Counted from the stretch's first letter, positions 46,534 through 58,505 are shown. The stretch: DNA of 64,000 bases from Pochonia chlamydosporia 170 (GCF_001653235.2 NC_035795.1:2108001-2172000); one strand, 5' to 3'. Notes: generated by a model from the sequence alone, not told the origin. Made by a program: numbers and translations.

Positions 46534-49500
46534 TACTGTCATCTTAACTGTACTGGAGAATTCGGGATGGACATTCCCCATACAGACTGCTCCCGAATCA
46601 AAACAATATTGAACGATATTAGACGCAGCATATCATCTACGACCATACCCGAATGGGTATCATTTGAACAGCCCGGACTCTGTTGACGACTAAAGGCGGA
46701 GCTAATGGACAGTAAAATATCGATAGGTGGGGAGGGTCATATTGGAAAAGGAGACAAAGCATCAAGTTTGTAGACATTGTACAGCCACATTTTGTATCTA
46801 CGGGCCAGGGAAAAGTACACAAGGAGAAATACCTTGATGATTCATTCTGTATACTGCTCGCTTCCAAGTGACTGAGGCAGTGGGCCTTACTTCGTCTTCG
46901 GCACACTCACCGTGAGTTAGAAGATGTCGTCGCAAGTACAGTACACTTATGCCCTATTGTATAGCACGAGAAAAAAATGTAGTTGGTCATATGGAGTATC
47001 TCGACTCATTCATTGGTGGACCTGTTACGCGCGGCCCGGACCATGAGAATGTTCGACGCCCGTCTCCGTTTGTCGTTTGGTTGGAATTGTGGGGATTGAC
47101 AGATCATGCGGGATGAAGACACTTGGAAAGCTGTGACTGAAGTTTTAGGGATGTGAATGTGGTAGGAGAATTCATCTCTTGGGGAGGTGGATGGTGGAGT
47201 TGATGCTTTGATGGTGTGTGGACCTTGAAATTTGTTGTTATATAGGTTTATGCCTTTGGAAATTGTTCATTGTCGGACATTTTGTACCGTAAACGGATGC
47301 CATGCTACCTTCTGGGCAAATATTGAGACTTGGGCGATGTAAAAATGAATGGCATGACCCTCTCCACACATTGGCGTCAGTGTCTCATATGGATATGCCA
47401 GCTAATTGGGTCTGGACCGGATTGTGTACCCTGATTGCCACGTTTACAGTCGAGAGGTGAAGTATACTTGTCAAGGTCGCTTCCTGCTCATTTACATGAA
47501 GGGATGAGAATGCACGGGTACGTTTGCCCCAGGGGTCCGTCTACATAGAGAGCTGCTATGCTGGAATGAGTGGTCGTGCAAGAGAATCCGACTCCCTATA
47601 CATTCAACTTTCTTACATTTTGTGTAATTTTTATAAGTCAGAATGTGTCACCGGGCACGGGATATGGTGGAGCTGCTGATTTCGAGATTGTACGCAAGCC
47701 AGAATGGCAGACAAAGAAACAAGATGACGCGCGTCCCAGCATCAAAACGGACTCCGTGAGCGCAGCGGCACTGTGAACAAGCCGATGAAAACGATGGGCT
47801 TCGGGCCCGAAGTAGAGACAGTACAGCTGAGGTTCCTGGTCTTTTCGTGAGAAGCATGTCTTGGCTACGCGAGTAAAACATCTCATCCTTGTAGCATGTT
47901 CGTTTCTGGTGGTCTGAGGGAAGAGGCGGGTTGAGTGCGAAGCTGGGTGGGTCGGAGAGTTGGGTCAGATAGAGATCATAGGGTATGGGTGGGATTATCT
48001 GGTATTGGTTAGATCGTTCTTTTATTGCGGTCATCAGGTGTTGCTAGAAGATGACTTGAAAAATGCAGATCGGGAGACTCTTCGACATTCTGTCTTGGGC
48101 ATGCTGCACAACGGCGGGCAGTTTGTGGTTCAGAAGGGATAAGTGCTCTGAGATTCTGCCCATTGGCCAGAAAGGAACCGAGCAGAACATAATCTGAACA
48201 AACATTGAAACAAAGATACGTAGCAAAGTGGTCGATGTTCCTTTCATCAGCCACAGCCAAATACCTTGTGGTAGAAGTCCCTGTTTCAATCCTTGACGTC
48301 GAGTGGTGGTGGATCTTCAAGACCAACCAAATGGCAAAAAGCTTGGCACGATTTTGGGTTGGAGTTTGCGGAGCATGGGTTCGAAAGTTTAACTGTGAGA
48401 TTCTCCCTTCAGGAGGCCTTCGGGAAAGGCGATGTGTGGGGATAGATCTTGACTCAACAAACAATGTTTGTCCATGATGAGCCCTTTACCTGTCATGGTG
48501 TTGGTCTGGCTGGTTTCGTTGGAGCTATAGGAAGCTGTGGCAGGGCATGCGCCACAAACGGAATATTCTGTTGAAGTGGCCTGAGGCTGGTGGCCTCCTT
48601 GTGAGGCGGTCATGTTGTTGAGTTAGAATTCAGTATCACGGTTGAGAATACGAGCCTCGTAAGCAGTTTGCGCAACAAGTAAAACCGGTTTGATTTTGCC
48701 CTGTTTACTGGGACATGGCACTTGGGCTTTCAACAACGACCCAGGGCATAAAAGTTCAGTCTCCTTTGATGAGGCTTGTAAGTGTTTGTAGACCGGATGG
48801 CTGTTCAGACTTATCAAGGGTGTGGCGTCGAAGGAATTGCGAGCGTCGGCCACTGGGGCAGCAATGTCCAACCAACTTGGTAGAAAGGGTCTCAGTCTCC
48901 CCAAAAGTTGATGGATTGCTGGTGCCAAGGGGATCAGCTACTTCGGGGAATTTCAGCAGAGACAACTGCTAGGTGCTGGCTTGCGACCAAATGCGATGTG
49001 TCTGAAGAAACTGATAGGGAGACACATCATCAGCCACAGATCGACCATCTGATGGACATCAAGGAGAGAGTATTCGTAAGGTGGCTTACCTTCATCTGCA
49101 ATTCTATGGGATAATTGATATACTTTACTGACCAGATGGAGGTTTCGGTTTCGCTCTTTCGCTGGCTGGCATCGTCGTGGCCAGTCATGAGGCGTCTGGT
49201 CTGTGCTGGGCTGTGCCACAGCATCTTGAGCAAGCATTGCGTGGAGAGGCCGAAGAGTGCGAGATTCTCGTTGGAGGAGATGCGGGTTGCGTGCCTCGTC
49301 ATCGCCTCTTGGACCCCTGTCCGGTGGGTGGAGGGGGTTCAAGCCTCACCAAGGTACAGGTACCAGTACCCGATGGTCGGCCGAGATTATGACAAATGAT
49401 GTACTTTTGCTGTGGGTATTTTTGCACGGAGCAAGTAGGATGAGAGTACTTGACAATGGAGTATTCTGTCTTCGTCATCACAGTCGTCGTACTCGTTATG

Positions 49501-50624
49501 AGAGAGACTGACCTGCAACTTTGGAACTCAAGAGACTGGTTTCTCAGCCAGAGAAGGTACAGTCGGTGCATTTACATTCTCATTGACACCCAGCTGCATG
49601 AACACATTGAAATCGCATGCATTACTGCTGGGTACCGTTTCCAGTGTGCATTCTGCACAATTGCAGAGAAAAGCCAAAGTTTGCTCAGTAATACCACACT
49701 TGCTGATGACGGACTGTGAGCAAGAGTGACTGCGACTGCGCGGCTCCCGAAGGTACCGGTACCTCCTTGGCAACACTCGTCGGTGCCGGCGCACATTTCG
49801 CACAGCTCGTCTCCACAACGAGGCATTTAGTGTCCCATGATTGGCCGTGGCACACAGGCTGACGCGTAAACCGCCTTCGAGGGACTCGACGAAAAAGAGG
49901 GACGAAGACGCAAACCCGCCCGAGACAACCCCATGCACCACCACCACCATCCGTTCCCATCGACCCAGCTTGAATCCACGTCGTCTCTTTCATCCTCCTC
50001 GCCTCCCTCCCCCCTGGTCTAGTAGACTACTACACTACAGGCCCTGTCCAAAGCCCATTTGGCCTGCGAGGTGCTGCGTACCACTGCTCAAGCAGCCATT
50101 ACCATCAGCTCTCCCCCCATCCAGTCCTCACCTGGTTGAACTTTCCCATCAGCGTCGCCACCTGACGTTGGGACTTCAGATCATACACTTCACTCAAGTC
50201 CTTCTCTACATCGTCTCGGTGAAAGCATTTTTCGCGGCACAGGCTTTGTTTTATTGCCTTCTTTTCATTCTTCTTTCCATCCGAATTGACTGACGAATTC
50301 GCGGCCACCGCGAGCATTTGTTACGTCTTCCCAGACGTTCCGGGGTGGTTTCGTTACCAGTGGCGACTGGCGAGGCCTACGAATCCATCCAGCTGACGAC
50401 ACCAACGCCAGCACGGCTACGCTTGCCTAGTTACGACGACTTGGCTACATCCTCGCTTTTCTACCTCGCACCTCGCTCATCGACCTTTCACAACTTATCT
50501 CTACCTCTCACCCGAATCTATTCTTCCCTCGACGACATCCACCACCACAACGGCGACGACAACCTCAACGATTCCCACTCGACGACTTGACTGGTGATAG
50601 CCTCGATTTCTCAATCGCTTCACC
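46534..50624. other. 4.1-kb gene-poor region with one small candidate gene
   Basis: Apart from a small minus-strand candidate at 48286-48613, I see no gene here. Open frames are short and lack family signal. Positions 49960-50624 are pyrimidine-rich and precede the PNG1 start, so they are probably its long 5' leader. Short KpnI-type palindromes occur near 49355 and 49755. Confidence 0.45.
48286..48613 (-). CDS. Candidate small cysteine-containing protein, 76 residues
   Basis: Two exons, 48613-48490 and 48392-48286, would encode 76 residues. Support: the start context is CAACAACATGACC, close to the fungal consensus; the intron has GTAAAG and CACAG ends; and the frame stays open after splicing to a protein-like end (CQAFCHLVGLEDPP). 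The first exon gives MTASQGGHQPQATSTEYSV then CGACPATASY. Five cysteines in CxxC- and CxxxC-type pairs could bind metal or form disulfides, but no signal peptide is present. I cannot assign a family and it may be chance. Confidence 0.35.
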
Positions 50625-52106
50625 ATGGAGGGCCGAGGCACCCCTTTCAGCCCCAACTCATCAACCTCAGACGGCCAGTATGGCGAGGAATGGGCACGCG
50701 ATCTTCGTCTCAAGTTTGAGGGCCTGTTGAGGGACAAGCGGATGAACGACTTGCGATCGTGCACCAGAGGTCATTCTCCACGACACGAAACCCCCGACTT
50801 GACGGAGAGAGCGTCGAGCGCCAATCTCGCCGCCCACGCCTCCTTCCATGATGATAGACCGAGTACTGCACATGGTAGCCAAACTCCATCAACACCTCCA
50901 TCATACTCGTGCATCCGCCATCTTCCCAAGATCCCAACAGCACCGGCTGCCGGCGACAGGGACTCACAAAAGTTTCGAAACCTTATGATCAGCTTGTCAT
51001 TGACACCAACCAAATATGAGAACCCAGGTTTGTTGGATGAGGCTCTACAAACTATCCCCCTCGACCGGATCTACAGCGAAGCCGAAGAAGAGTGCCAAGT
51101 CCTCCAAGCCGAGGCAGAGAGTATGGGAGATGGCCGTCGACCAGAATGGGGATATCAAGATTGTGTCATTCGTGCGCTTCTCCGGTATGTCATTGAACCC
51201 TCCCTCGGATTGGCGTCTTGATGATAATCAGCTAACAATGCAAACTCCAGATGGTTCAAGCGATCGTTCTTCACATGGGTGAACAATCCCCCCTGCCCAG
51301 TATGCCTGTCACCGACCATTGCGCAGGGTATGACAGCGCCTACTCCTGAAGAGAGCGCTTGTGGTGCGCTCCGTGTAGAGCTTTACCGATGCTCCGCTCA
51401 AAACTGTGGAGCTTATGAGCGATTCCCTCGCTACGGTGATGTTTGGCGACTGCTTCAGACCCGACGAGGACGTGTGGGAGAATGGGCGAATTGTTTCAGC
51501 ATGCTTTGCCGCGCCGTTGGTGGCAGAGTCAGATGGATATGGAACGCCGAAGACCATGTGTGGACCGAGGTCTATTCAGAACATCAACGAAGATGGGTTC
51601 ATGTCGATGCTTGCGAGGAGGCTTGGGATAGCCCTCGTCTTTACACTGAGGGATGGGGCAAGAAGATGTCATATTGCATTGCCTTCTCAATTGACGGTGC
51701 AATGGATGTAACCCGGCGATACGTGCGAAACAGCGAGGCCGCCGCAGAACGCAACCGATGCCCCGAGGAAGTCATGCTTTACATCATGCAAGAGATCAAG
51801 AACATTCGTCGGAGCAACATGAACAAGGACGAGCGCTTTCGCCTTGAAAAGGAGGACCAGCGCGAAGACGAGGAACTCCGCGGCTACGTGGTGGCTTCCA
51901 TTGCCCAAGCCGTTACCGACTTGGTTCCCGGAGCCTCGAGCTCATCATCAAGCACTGGTCGCATCGTTCCCAGCCACGGACAAGATGTCAAGGTTCCTGC
52001 CGAGCAACTGGCACAACAGCAGACAAACAACACTGCCTGGTTAATGGCTCAACACCAAGCGCGAAATCAGCAATTCCAACCCCCTCGCGACCCCCGTCAG
52101 CAATAA
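50625..52106 (+). CDS. PNG1-like protein with degenerate catalytic triad
   Basis: Two exons, 50625-51184 and 51251-52106, encode 471 residues. The fold is the transglutaminase-like core of cytosolic peptide:N-glycanase, which strips N-glycans from misfolded glycoproteins in ERAD. Zinc-site cysteines CPVC (202-205) and CSAQNC (234-239) are present, as are His (DHVW, H289) and Asp (VHVDACE, D306) of the triad. The position normally held by the catalytic cysteine in GEWCN is alanine here (GEWANC, A266); the next cysteine is two residues on. The enzyme should therefore be inactive. A catalytically dead PNG1 with an essential non-enzymatic role has been described in Neurospora, so this is probably the lineage-wide form. 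The N-terminus is a Ser/Pro-rich extension with no PUB domain. Confidence 0.9.
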
Positions 52107-53407
52107 GACACAGCAAATGGTGTACTACGCAGCGTATCCTGCAGCGATAACTGTTTATTTTCATCATTTCAGTGGCCTTTATGCTGGCTCTCGCGGGCTG
52201 GATGATCGGTTCCGTATAGCCTGTGCTTGCTTTTGGCCGCCACGACCTTTCTATTGACGAATGCATCAACGACCTCTTACACGGCCACACGTACGTCGAC
52301 TACATGGATCTGAAAGTATATGATGACTTGAACCATGTCGATGAGTCTTGGACGATATTCCCGCCTTTAATCTTAACTACCTATTATTTTCCTTGTCTAT
52401 CTTACCTCGACCACACACGCACACACGCAAATATGCCCTCCACTATAGATTGGGCATATTTTTTTCCTTCACATGTCTCGAAACCCCGTCGTTTTCCACG
52501 TGGCCATTGCTCAAATCCAGGCATTGGTCAGGCAAGACTCGACGGCCTGTATCTTAGCTTAGCAATGACTTGTCGTTGCCACAATTCTTTCAGTTTTCTT
52601 TTGTTCTTGGATATACATGTAGGGGTAGTGGATGGACGGCGCATTTCGGACGGGAAGAGAACATAGTCTCTCCGTGGAGCTTTGTTTTACAAATGCTATT
52701 CACTACCCCTCGGCGTTACCGGGCCTATTCGTTACTTCATGCCTTGGAGCATGATGGGCATCATGGCAAAGAGATGGATTGGGAAGGAGAACCTGAGACT
52801 GGTTAGGTTCGAAGGAAGTAGGCTTTGTGATTTACGGCATAGCAATAGATGGCGAATACAAAAAGCGCTTGACCAACAGGAGTTTGATGTCCCGATTCTG
52901 TGATATTGTAGTATCATGCGTCAATGACGGCAGTTGCCCAGACGAAGAGACGGATGCAGTCGCCTCGACATCAAGTGATTAATTACCTAGGTACGTAACG
53001 TAGACGAATTGAGTGGGGTGATGCGACAGAGACGTTATTTCGATGGGGTTATTTCGCATTGGTCAGTTGATGTTGGGATGCTCGTTAAGCAAGAGGGTGT
53101 GACAGACGCGCCTGCCATCTGGAGAGGGTTTGCTCCGCTTCACAGCCCGCCTTTCGTTCATCAACATTCACAGATCACAGCGTCGTGTAGTAAATCTGCC
53201 ATCTTCTCATCGAATTATTTTGCATGAACTAAGCTCGGCTTTCAATTGCATCGTACATCGAATCTCCCGACCTTGTTGGCCATTTGCCTGACCAGTGGAG
53301 TACATGCAACGAGCCACGCAGAATCAACAAAATCGACATCGCGTCTCCCATCAGAATTCAGGACCTCAATATGGACCAGCCCTCGAACAAGCGCCAGAAA
53401 CGCGCAC
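52107..53407. other. Intergenic region
   Basis: This 1.3-kb stretch lies between the PNG1 stop and the SWIM/RING gene. A CACACGCACACACG microsatellite occurs near 52414-52430, and an AvrII-type palindrome, acctaggta, near 52985. No supported gene is seen. Confidence 0.5.
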
Positions 53408-54511
53408 ATGAGGCAATCTCAGCCAGAAATAAATTCACTTGCGCAAAGGTCCAGTCCCCTCGTACTTGACCCAATGGATGAACCAATATCATCTCCCGAA
53501 ATGCCAGTCATCGACCTCATTTATCCCACTGCAGAGCACACACCCACTCCGAGTCCGAGTCTGCGACCTCAAACCCCCAGCAACGTAACCATTGAAGCAA
53601 CGGATAGCGCCTCATCATCCCCTGAAATGCGAGTAATCGACCTCGTCTACCCAACGGGTCACACTCCACCCAAGGAACCATCACCCACACCACCACCACA
53701 CGAGAAGCGCCTACGCCGACACCACGCAACAGCACCATACTCTTTCGACAAAGTGTACCAACGGGCGCTCACCCAGCGGTTCTATGTGCTCCAACGAACG
53801 CCATGCGGCACGGAGGACTGTCCCGCCGAGTCGTTTGAAATGACTGGCTCAACGGGGAACATCTACACCGTCCATATCAACCGGGAGCCGAGCTGCGATT
53901 GTCCCCATGCCCTGGGTGGGAATCAGTGCAAGCATGTCATTTTCGTATGTATCACGTCCCATGTGGTGAATGCAGCTGACTTTTTGCAGATTCTGGCCAA
54001 GGTGCTGCAGGCGCCGGTTGAGCTTGTCTACCAGGATGCGCTGCTGAGTTCTGAGCTACGGAGTATTTTTGAGGGTGCGCCGTCCGGGTTAGCTGCCAGG
54101 GAGGAAGGGGGAAGCGGAAGGAAGTTGAGGGTGATTGTCCGATTTGCTTTTGTGAATTGAATGGGGAGGATGTGGTGTGGTGTAGGGCTGCGTGTGGACA
54201 GAATGTTCATAGGGCGTGTTTTGAGATGTGGGAGGGAGGAAAGTCGGGCGGTACTTGTCCGGTTTGTAGGAGTAAGTGGGAGGTTGATCCTGAGTTGGTT
54301 TCGAGGGTGGTGAGGGATGAGGCCACGGGGACGGGGAGTGAAGGGTATGTGAATGTTGCTGAGCAGCTGGGTATAAACCCACATAGAGGTATGTTTTCGT
54401 TTGCTGTGTTTGGCTGGTTTGTTGACGTGTTTAGACCATAGTTCTTATGCGGGGTGGGGGACTTTTGTGCCTTGGAGAAGGAGACGGCCTTGGTATGATC
54501 GGTATGATTAG
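53408..54511 (+). pseudogene. SWIM and RING finger protein (E3 ligase-like) with apparent frameshift
   Basis: Coding pieces are 53408-53944, 53990-54111, 54112-54388 and 54435-54511; introns are 45 and 46 bp. The SWIM finger is CDCPHALGGNQCKHV, split after HVIF by intron 1. The RING-type finger begins CPICFCEL and continues CGQNVHRACFEMW and CPVCRSKWEV. The end GINPHR joins DHSSYAGWGTF across the last intron. The SWIM and RING parts are in different frames: restoring one G in the G5 run at 54107-54111 reads through cleanly, and no plausible intron does this. The N-terminus is also uncertain: ATG 53371 begins a convincing basic start (MDQPSNKRQKRAH) but in another frame. The architecture suggests ubiquitin ligase activity. 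It is either a recent pseudogene or an assembly error. Confidence 0.75.
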
Positions 54512-55041
54512 TATCGCGACGGGAGCAAGTGGGTGGCTGGTGTCGTGGCCGGAGTGAGATGGTGTATAGGTGGACGGGAACATGCAATGGAGATGCGTGC
54601 GTTGATTATATCCATGCATGTGGTTATGAATCTAACACATGGTGTAGATGACGCCAACACTTCGTGCCTGAAGAGGCTTGCTGCTATACGAATCCCAACT
54701 ACTTGTTGCCCAGAACTCCTCTAGGCATACACACCGCGTACCAGGGAGAGTAAACTGTCTAATTTGTACTACCGACCTCAACAAGGACACATGCATCTTT
54801 ACGACATGAAACTCCGCAACAGACATGGGCCGGAGCACAAGCAGCACTTCGGCGTTCGGTGGGGCCGCACCGGAGGATCCACCGACCGCCGAGACGCCAA
54901 AATCCGCCAACCGTCCGCTCTTACAGTTCCAAGAGAGCATTCACATATATCTTGGTCGTAGGCGCCATGAACTCATTCAAATGCACATCATCCTCATTCC
55001 ATCAAGTTAGACCATCACCACAGAGCAATCACTTACCACTC
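54512..55041. other. Intergenic region
   Basis: This 530-bp stretch lies between the SWIM/RING gene and the second MDR gene. Its last 80 bp are C/A-rich, as in leaders. No gene is seen. Confidence 0.5.
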
Positions 55042-56201
55042 ATGTCCACCCCCCCAACCATGAAAGCCCTCGTGGCACCCCGAAAATGCCCTCCATCAAA
55101 CTACCAAGTCATGGACATGCCAACTCCTGTCCTCACACTACCCACCCACGTCCTGATACAAGTCCACGCTGCGGCCGTAGAGCCTGGCGAGCTCCAAGCC
55201 ATCAACAGCCCCCTCGCATCATTCGCCAATGCAACGTACACGCTATCCCTCCTACATCCATAAAAACACTAACGCTTCTCAGGTTCCCTTACAAAATCGG
55301 CATAGAAGGATCCGGCGTCGTCGTATCCACCGGCCCGGACGTCAAAACCTTCAAACCCGGCGACAAAGTCTTCGCCGCAGTCATGGACAAGCCTTCATTC
55401 AGAGTCCCCTGGCCGGGATTCGTAGCCGAGTACGTCGTCGTCGAGGAGCGATTCCTCCTGCACAAACCGCCCAACGTGTCGTTTGAAGAGGCCGCCTCCA
55501 TGGCTGGGGGTACCGTCACGGCAATCCAAGCTATCAGACGGGGCTTGCAGCTTGCCGGCCTGGAAGATCTTCAGGGGAAAACTGTCTTTGTGCCTGCTGC
55601 GCTGGGGGCAACTAGTTCGATTGCAATACAAGTTGCGAAAAGGGTGTTTGGTGCGGAAAAGGTGATATCTACGGTTTCCACGGCGAAGGTACCTCTCGTG
55701 GAGGAGAGACTGCCTGGTATGGTGGACACGTTGGTTGATTATCAGACGCAGCGTCAGGAGGATCATGTGCCAAAGGGGAGTGTTGATTTCATGCTCAACA
55801 CGAATTGGGCTACGTTGGGCGATGGTATTCCGCTGGTTAATCCGACGGCGGGGGTGATTGTGTCTATTGCAGGTGTCCCTACGAAGGAGACGTTGCGGGA
55901 GATTTTGGGGGACAAGTTCTCGTGGTGGATGGGGTTGGTGTTGGATGTGCTGCAGGTGCAGTATTGGTGGAAGATGCGTGGCACGAGCATCAAGTATGAT
56001 TATGTGTCGGGGGGTCCGCATGTTCGGGAGGATCTGGAGACGGCGGGGGAGTTGATTGCCCTTGGGAGGGTGAGGCCGGTGGTGAGGGTTGTGGATTTGT
56101 GTGATTTGGAGGCTGTTAGGAGGGGTTGTGAGGAGACGTGGTCTGGGAAGGGGGGCGTGGGAAAGTGTGTTATTCGGATTCGTAGCGGTGAAAGTGTTTA
56201 G
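55042..56201 (+). CDS. MDR-family dehydrogenase / enoyl reductase-like protein
   Basis: Two exons, 55042-55235 and 55283-56201, encode 370 residues; an alternative start at 55060 (MKALVAPRKC) removes six. The 47-bp intron is phase 2 and restores NATFPYKIGIEGSG. The catalytic fold has VHAAAVEPGELQAINSPLA and GSGVVVSTGPDVKTFKPGD. The nucleotide-binding part has VFVPAALGATSSIAIQVAK and the C-terminal part GVIVSIAGVPT. No zinc cysteines are seen. The family reduces or dehydrogenates alcohols, quinones or enones with NADPH, and many members act as trans-enoyl reductases in secondary metabolism, but no polyketide synthase is nearby. As in the 21-kb MDR gene, 5' codons end in C and 3' codons in G/T. 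Confidence 0.87.
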
Positions 56202-56400
56202 GTTGGGCAATATGACGATATGGTGTTGAGTGGTGGATGGGTCTGCCTATCATACCTCACGTCCAAGGAAGATTGCTTCAATACACCGAACCTTTAGGGA
56301 CAGCAATTTCTTAATGTGAGAACAAGAATGGAAATACAGTACACAAATCAACTATACATGCCTCGGAACCAAATACAAAGCATAACCCCCAATATTACAC

Positions 56401-57427
56401 CTACCCCAAATCCTTTTGAATCCCCGGATGCTCCATCTTCCTACTATGCAAATCCGCATAAATAGCATCCGCCTCATCCCCCGACAATCCCTTCATCCTC
56501 TCAAGATCCTCCTCCTCCAGCTTACTCAACTCATCAACCATATCGCCCCGCTCCCCCAGCCCATCCTTATGCCCAATCAGCAAAATCTGCGCGCGAGGAT
56601 AGTCCAAGAACTCAGGCTGCGTCCCTACCCACCGCAAATCCCTAAACTTTTCAAGAACCCTACGCACATTAGCTACCACATATCACTTCAAGAGGCAATA
56701 CTCACTTTCGCGGGTAGTCCGGTCCCTTGGGCAACCGCGCAAACGCCGGGCCCTTGTAGCTCGGATTCTTGCTACTCAAAATAAAGCTCCCCTTGTCGTG
56801 AAACCTCAACGCATCCTGTAATTCGCCCAACTTACTCGGCAGAGTAGCCATGTACGAGAGGTGGCTCTCCCTGCCTGTCGTGGTAATCACGTACACGCCC
56901 TCGCCTACGGGCGTCGCATCAGGAGAGTGGTGATGACCCGCCGTTTTCGTCTCGTAGTCCTCGCCCTTGAGGAACTCTTCCCTCAGCTTGTCGTAGGATG
57001 TGTCTGATTTCTCGACAAACGCCATGAATCGGTCCTTGGGTCCAGCGGGGAGCGTCTTCTTCGGCAGCGCTACGAGTCGGGATGTAGCTGACGGTGGACG
57101 TGTGCCGTGGAGTTTTGCGTCCGTTGGTAAGGGGCGCAGGATGAGGTATCCCCTTGCGATGTCGTCGATTGATTTGGGGGTGTCTATGCCTACTTTGCCG
57201 CGGATGAAGTAGTACAGCAGTCCTTTCTCTAGGACGCGGGATTGAGTCTCGGCCGGTTTTGAGGTTTCTTTTGGGGCACGTTTCTTGGTGGTGTTGGCTG
57301 TGTTTTTGGGCTTTTTGTCTGGTTTGGTCTTCTTTTGGGGGGGTGATGCTGTGGTTGTTGGTTTTCGTTTCTTGGTGGGTGCGGGTTGTGCTGCTGTGCT
57401 GGATTTTCCGGATCGCGTGGTGGGCAT
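56401..57427 (-). CDS. Conserved protein of unknown function with basic N-terminal tail
   Basis: Two exons, 57427-56706 and 56659-56401, encode 326 residues; the 46-bp intron is phase 2. The first 65 residues are Lys/Pro/Thr-rich with several nuclear-localisation-like clusters (KKRKPTTT, KKTKPDKKPK, KKRAPKE). The folded part contains LLYYFIRGKVGIDTP, DRFMAFVEKSDTSYDKL, GEGVYVITTTGRESHLSY, FARLPKGPDYPRKVLEKF and AQILLIGHKDG. The C-terminus is charged and helical. I recall similar fungal hypothetical proteins but no defined domain. A nuclear, perhaps nucleic-acid-associated role is inferred only from the basic tail. Confidence 0.8.
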
Positions 57428-58194
57428 GATGGAAGTGTTGGTGGTGCGTAAATTTACGACGAGGTGAGTAGAAGCGGAATGAGAGGATACTTGAGCTTGG
57501 GTGTAGGAGTGTTTATTTTGTTGTTGGTTTGGTGTTGCTGGCCGGCGTCACCATTATATCATAGATTCGGCACATTCACATTCGGACGTCATAGCTACGC
57601 CGGTGACTTTCGATTTGCAATTAAAGTTTAGGGCAGATGCTTCTATTCGGTACGGCATTGACAGCCGAAGTGTCTCGGTTATTTTGTGCATGACTGGACA
57701 CTACTGCGGACAGGGCATGTTTTGGACCCGCGATTCTTGGTGTATTTCATGATGTGCAGCGATGTATTGGTGGTAGGCATGTGTTTCAAGGTGGCTCATT
57801 ACGTTTCTAACAATTAGACGGTAGAGTTCCTGACCATTCGAACTGGCCGTCGTAGGCTGCGCATATTGTCGTTGATGATGATGATGTTCTCGGCAACACT
57901 AAAATATGACACGATCACAATGCCCTCCAAAGTCGAGGGCGGCCGGAAACCAGGTGTTCAGCAATGGCCGTCAACTCGTCTTTCATGGGATAGAATATCA
58001 GCGACGCCTTGAGCATTGTGTAATGTCCAAGTTAATTCTTGCACATGTCCAGTGTTCCGTTCAACTCCCAGGTACTGCGACTGGTCCCCCGACCGTACCA
58101 CAATTCAGCTCAACGGCCAGCGTTGTCTCGCATCAATACCCAATGAGGTCGTAAATGGGCATTTCATAACGCACAAACCGCAACCACCTGTGCC
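57428..58194. other. Intergenic region upstream of the 55-residue candidate
   Basis: This 767-bp region contains the promoter of the unknown basic-tailed gene (57428 outward). A GATGATGAT run lies near 57873. No other gene is supported. Confidence 0.45.
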
Positions 58195-58505
58195 ATGTGC
58201 GGCGCCCCAATCATTCTAGGGGTGTTCTTCACGCTCGTCTCTGCCTTTCACGCCTGGAGAGACGGAGACGAGGTAAGCAAGTCATCTGTTGGTTTTCCGA
58301 CCTTTGATCTCGGTTGGCATACTGACTTTGGCTGGCCTTGCAGGACACGGAGGGTCATGTCGATGGGTATGAGCGGGCGATGCTTGAACCAGTGAGTTTC
58401 CGGTGATTTTCGATCCTCCAAAGCCGAGTAGGCATTTTGGGTGCTGACTGACTCCTGTTCAAGGGATGGACTCGATTACGCGCAGCTCCAACTGATGACT
58501 CCTAG
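58195..58505 (+). CDS. Candidate three-exon microprotein, 55 residues
   Basis: Three exons, 58195-58272, 58344-58391 and 58464-58505, would encode 55 residues with two phase-0 introns of 71 and 72 bp. Splice signals are strong: GTAAGC with a TACTGAC branch and TTGCAG, then GTGAGT with a GCTGAC branch and TCAAG. Exon 1 encodes MCGAPIILGVFFTLVSAF followed by HAWRDGDE, a short hydrophobic segment that could be a membrane anchor or signal. Exon 2 is acidic (DTEGHVDGYERAMLEP). The start context GTGCCATG is only moderate. If intron 2 is not removed, translation stops soon after exon 2 at 58404. I do not recognise a family. Two well-formed introns in one tiny frame are hard to get by chance. Confidence 0.55.

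Noticed and set aside
53246..53407. N-terminal extension of the SWIM/RING protein upstream of 53408
   Set aside because: The frame opens without an ATG (the first codon is TTG), and no splice site joins it to an upstream start.
55395..56210. Long antisense open frame (271 codons) opposite the second MDR gene
   Set aside because: It mirrors the coding strand of a well-supported gene; its translation is low-complexity and has no family signal.
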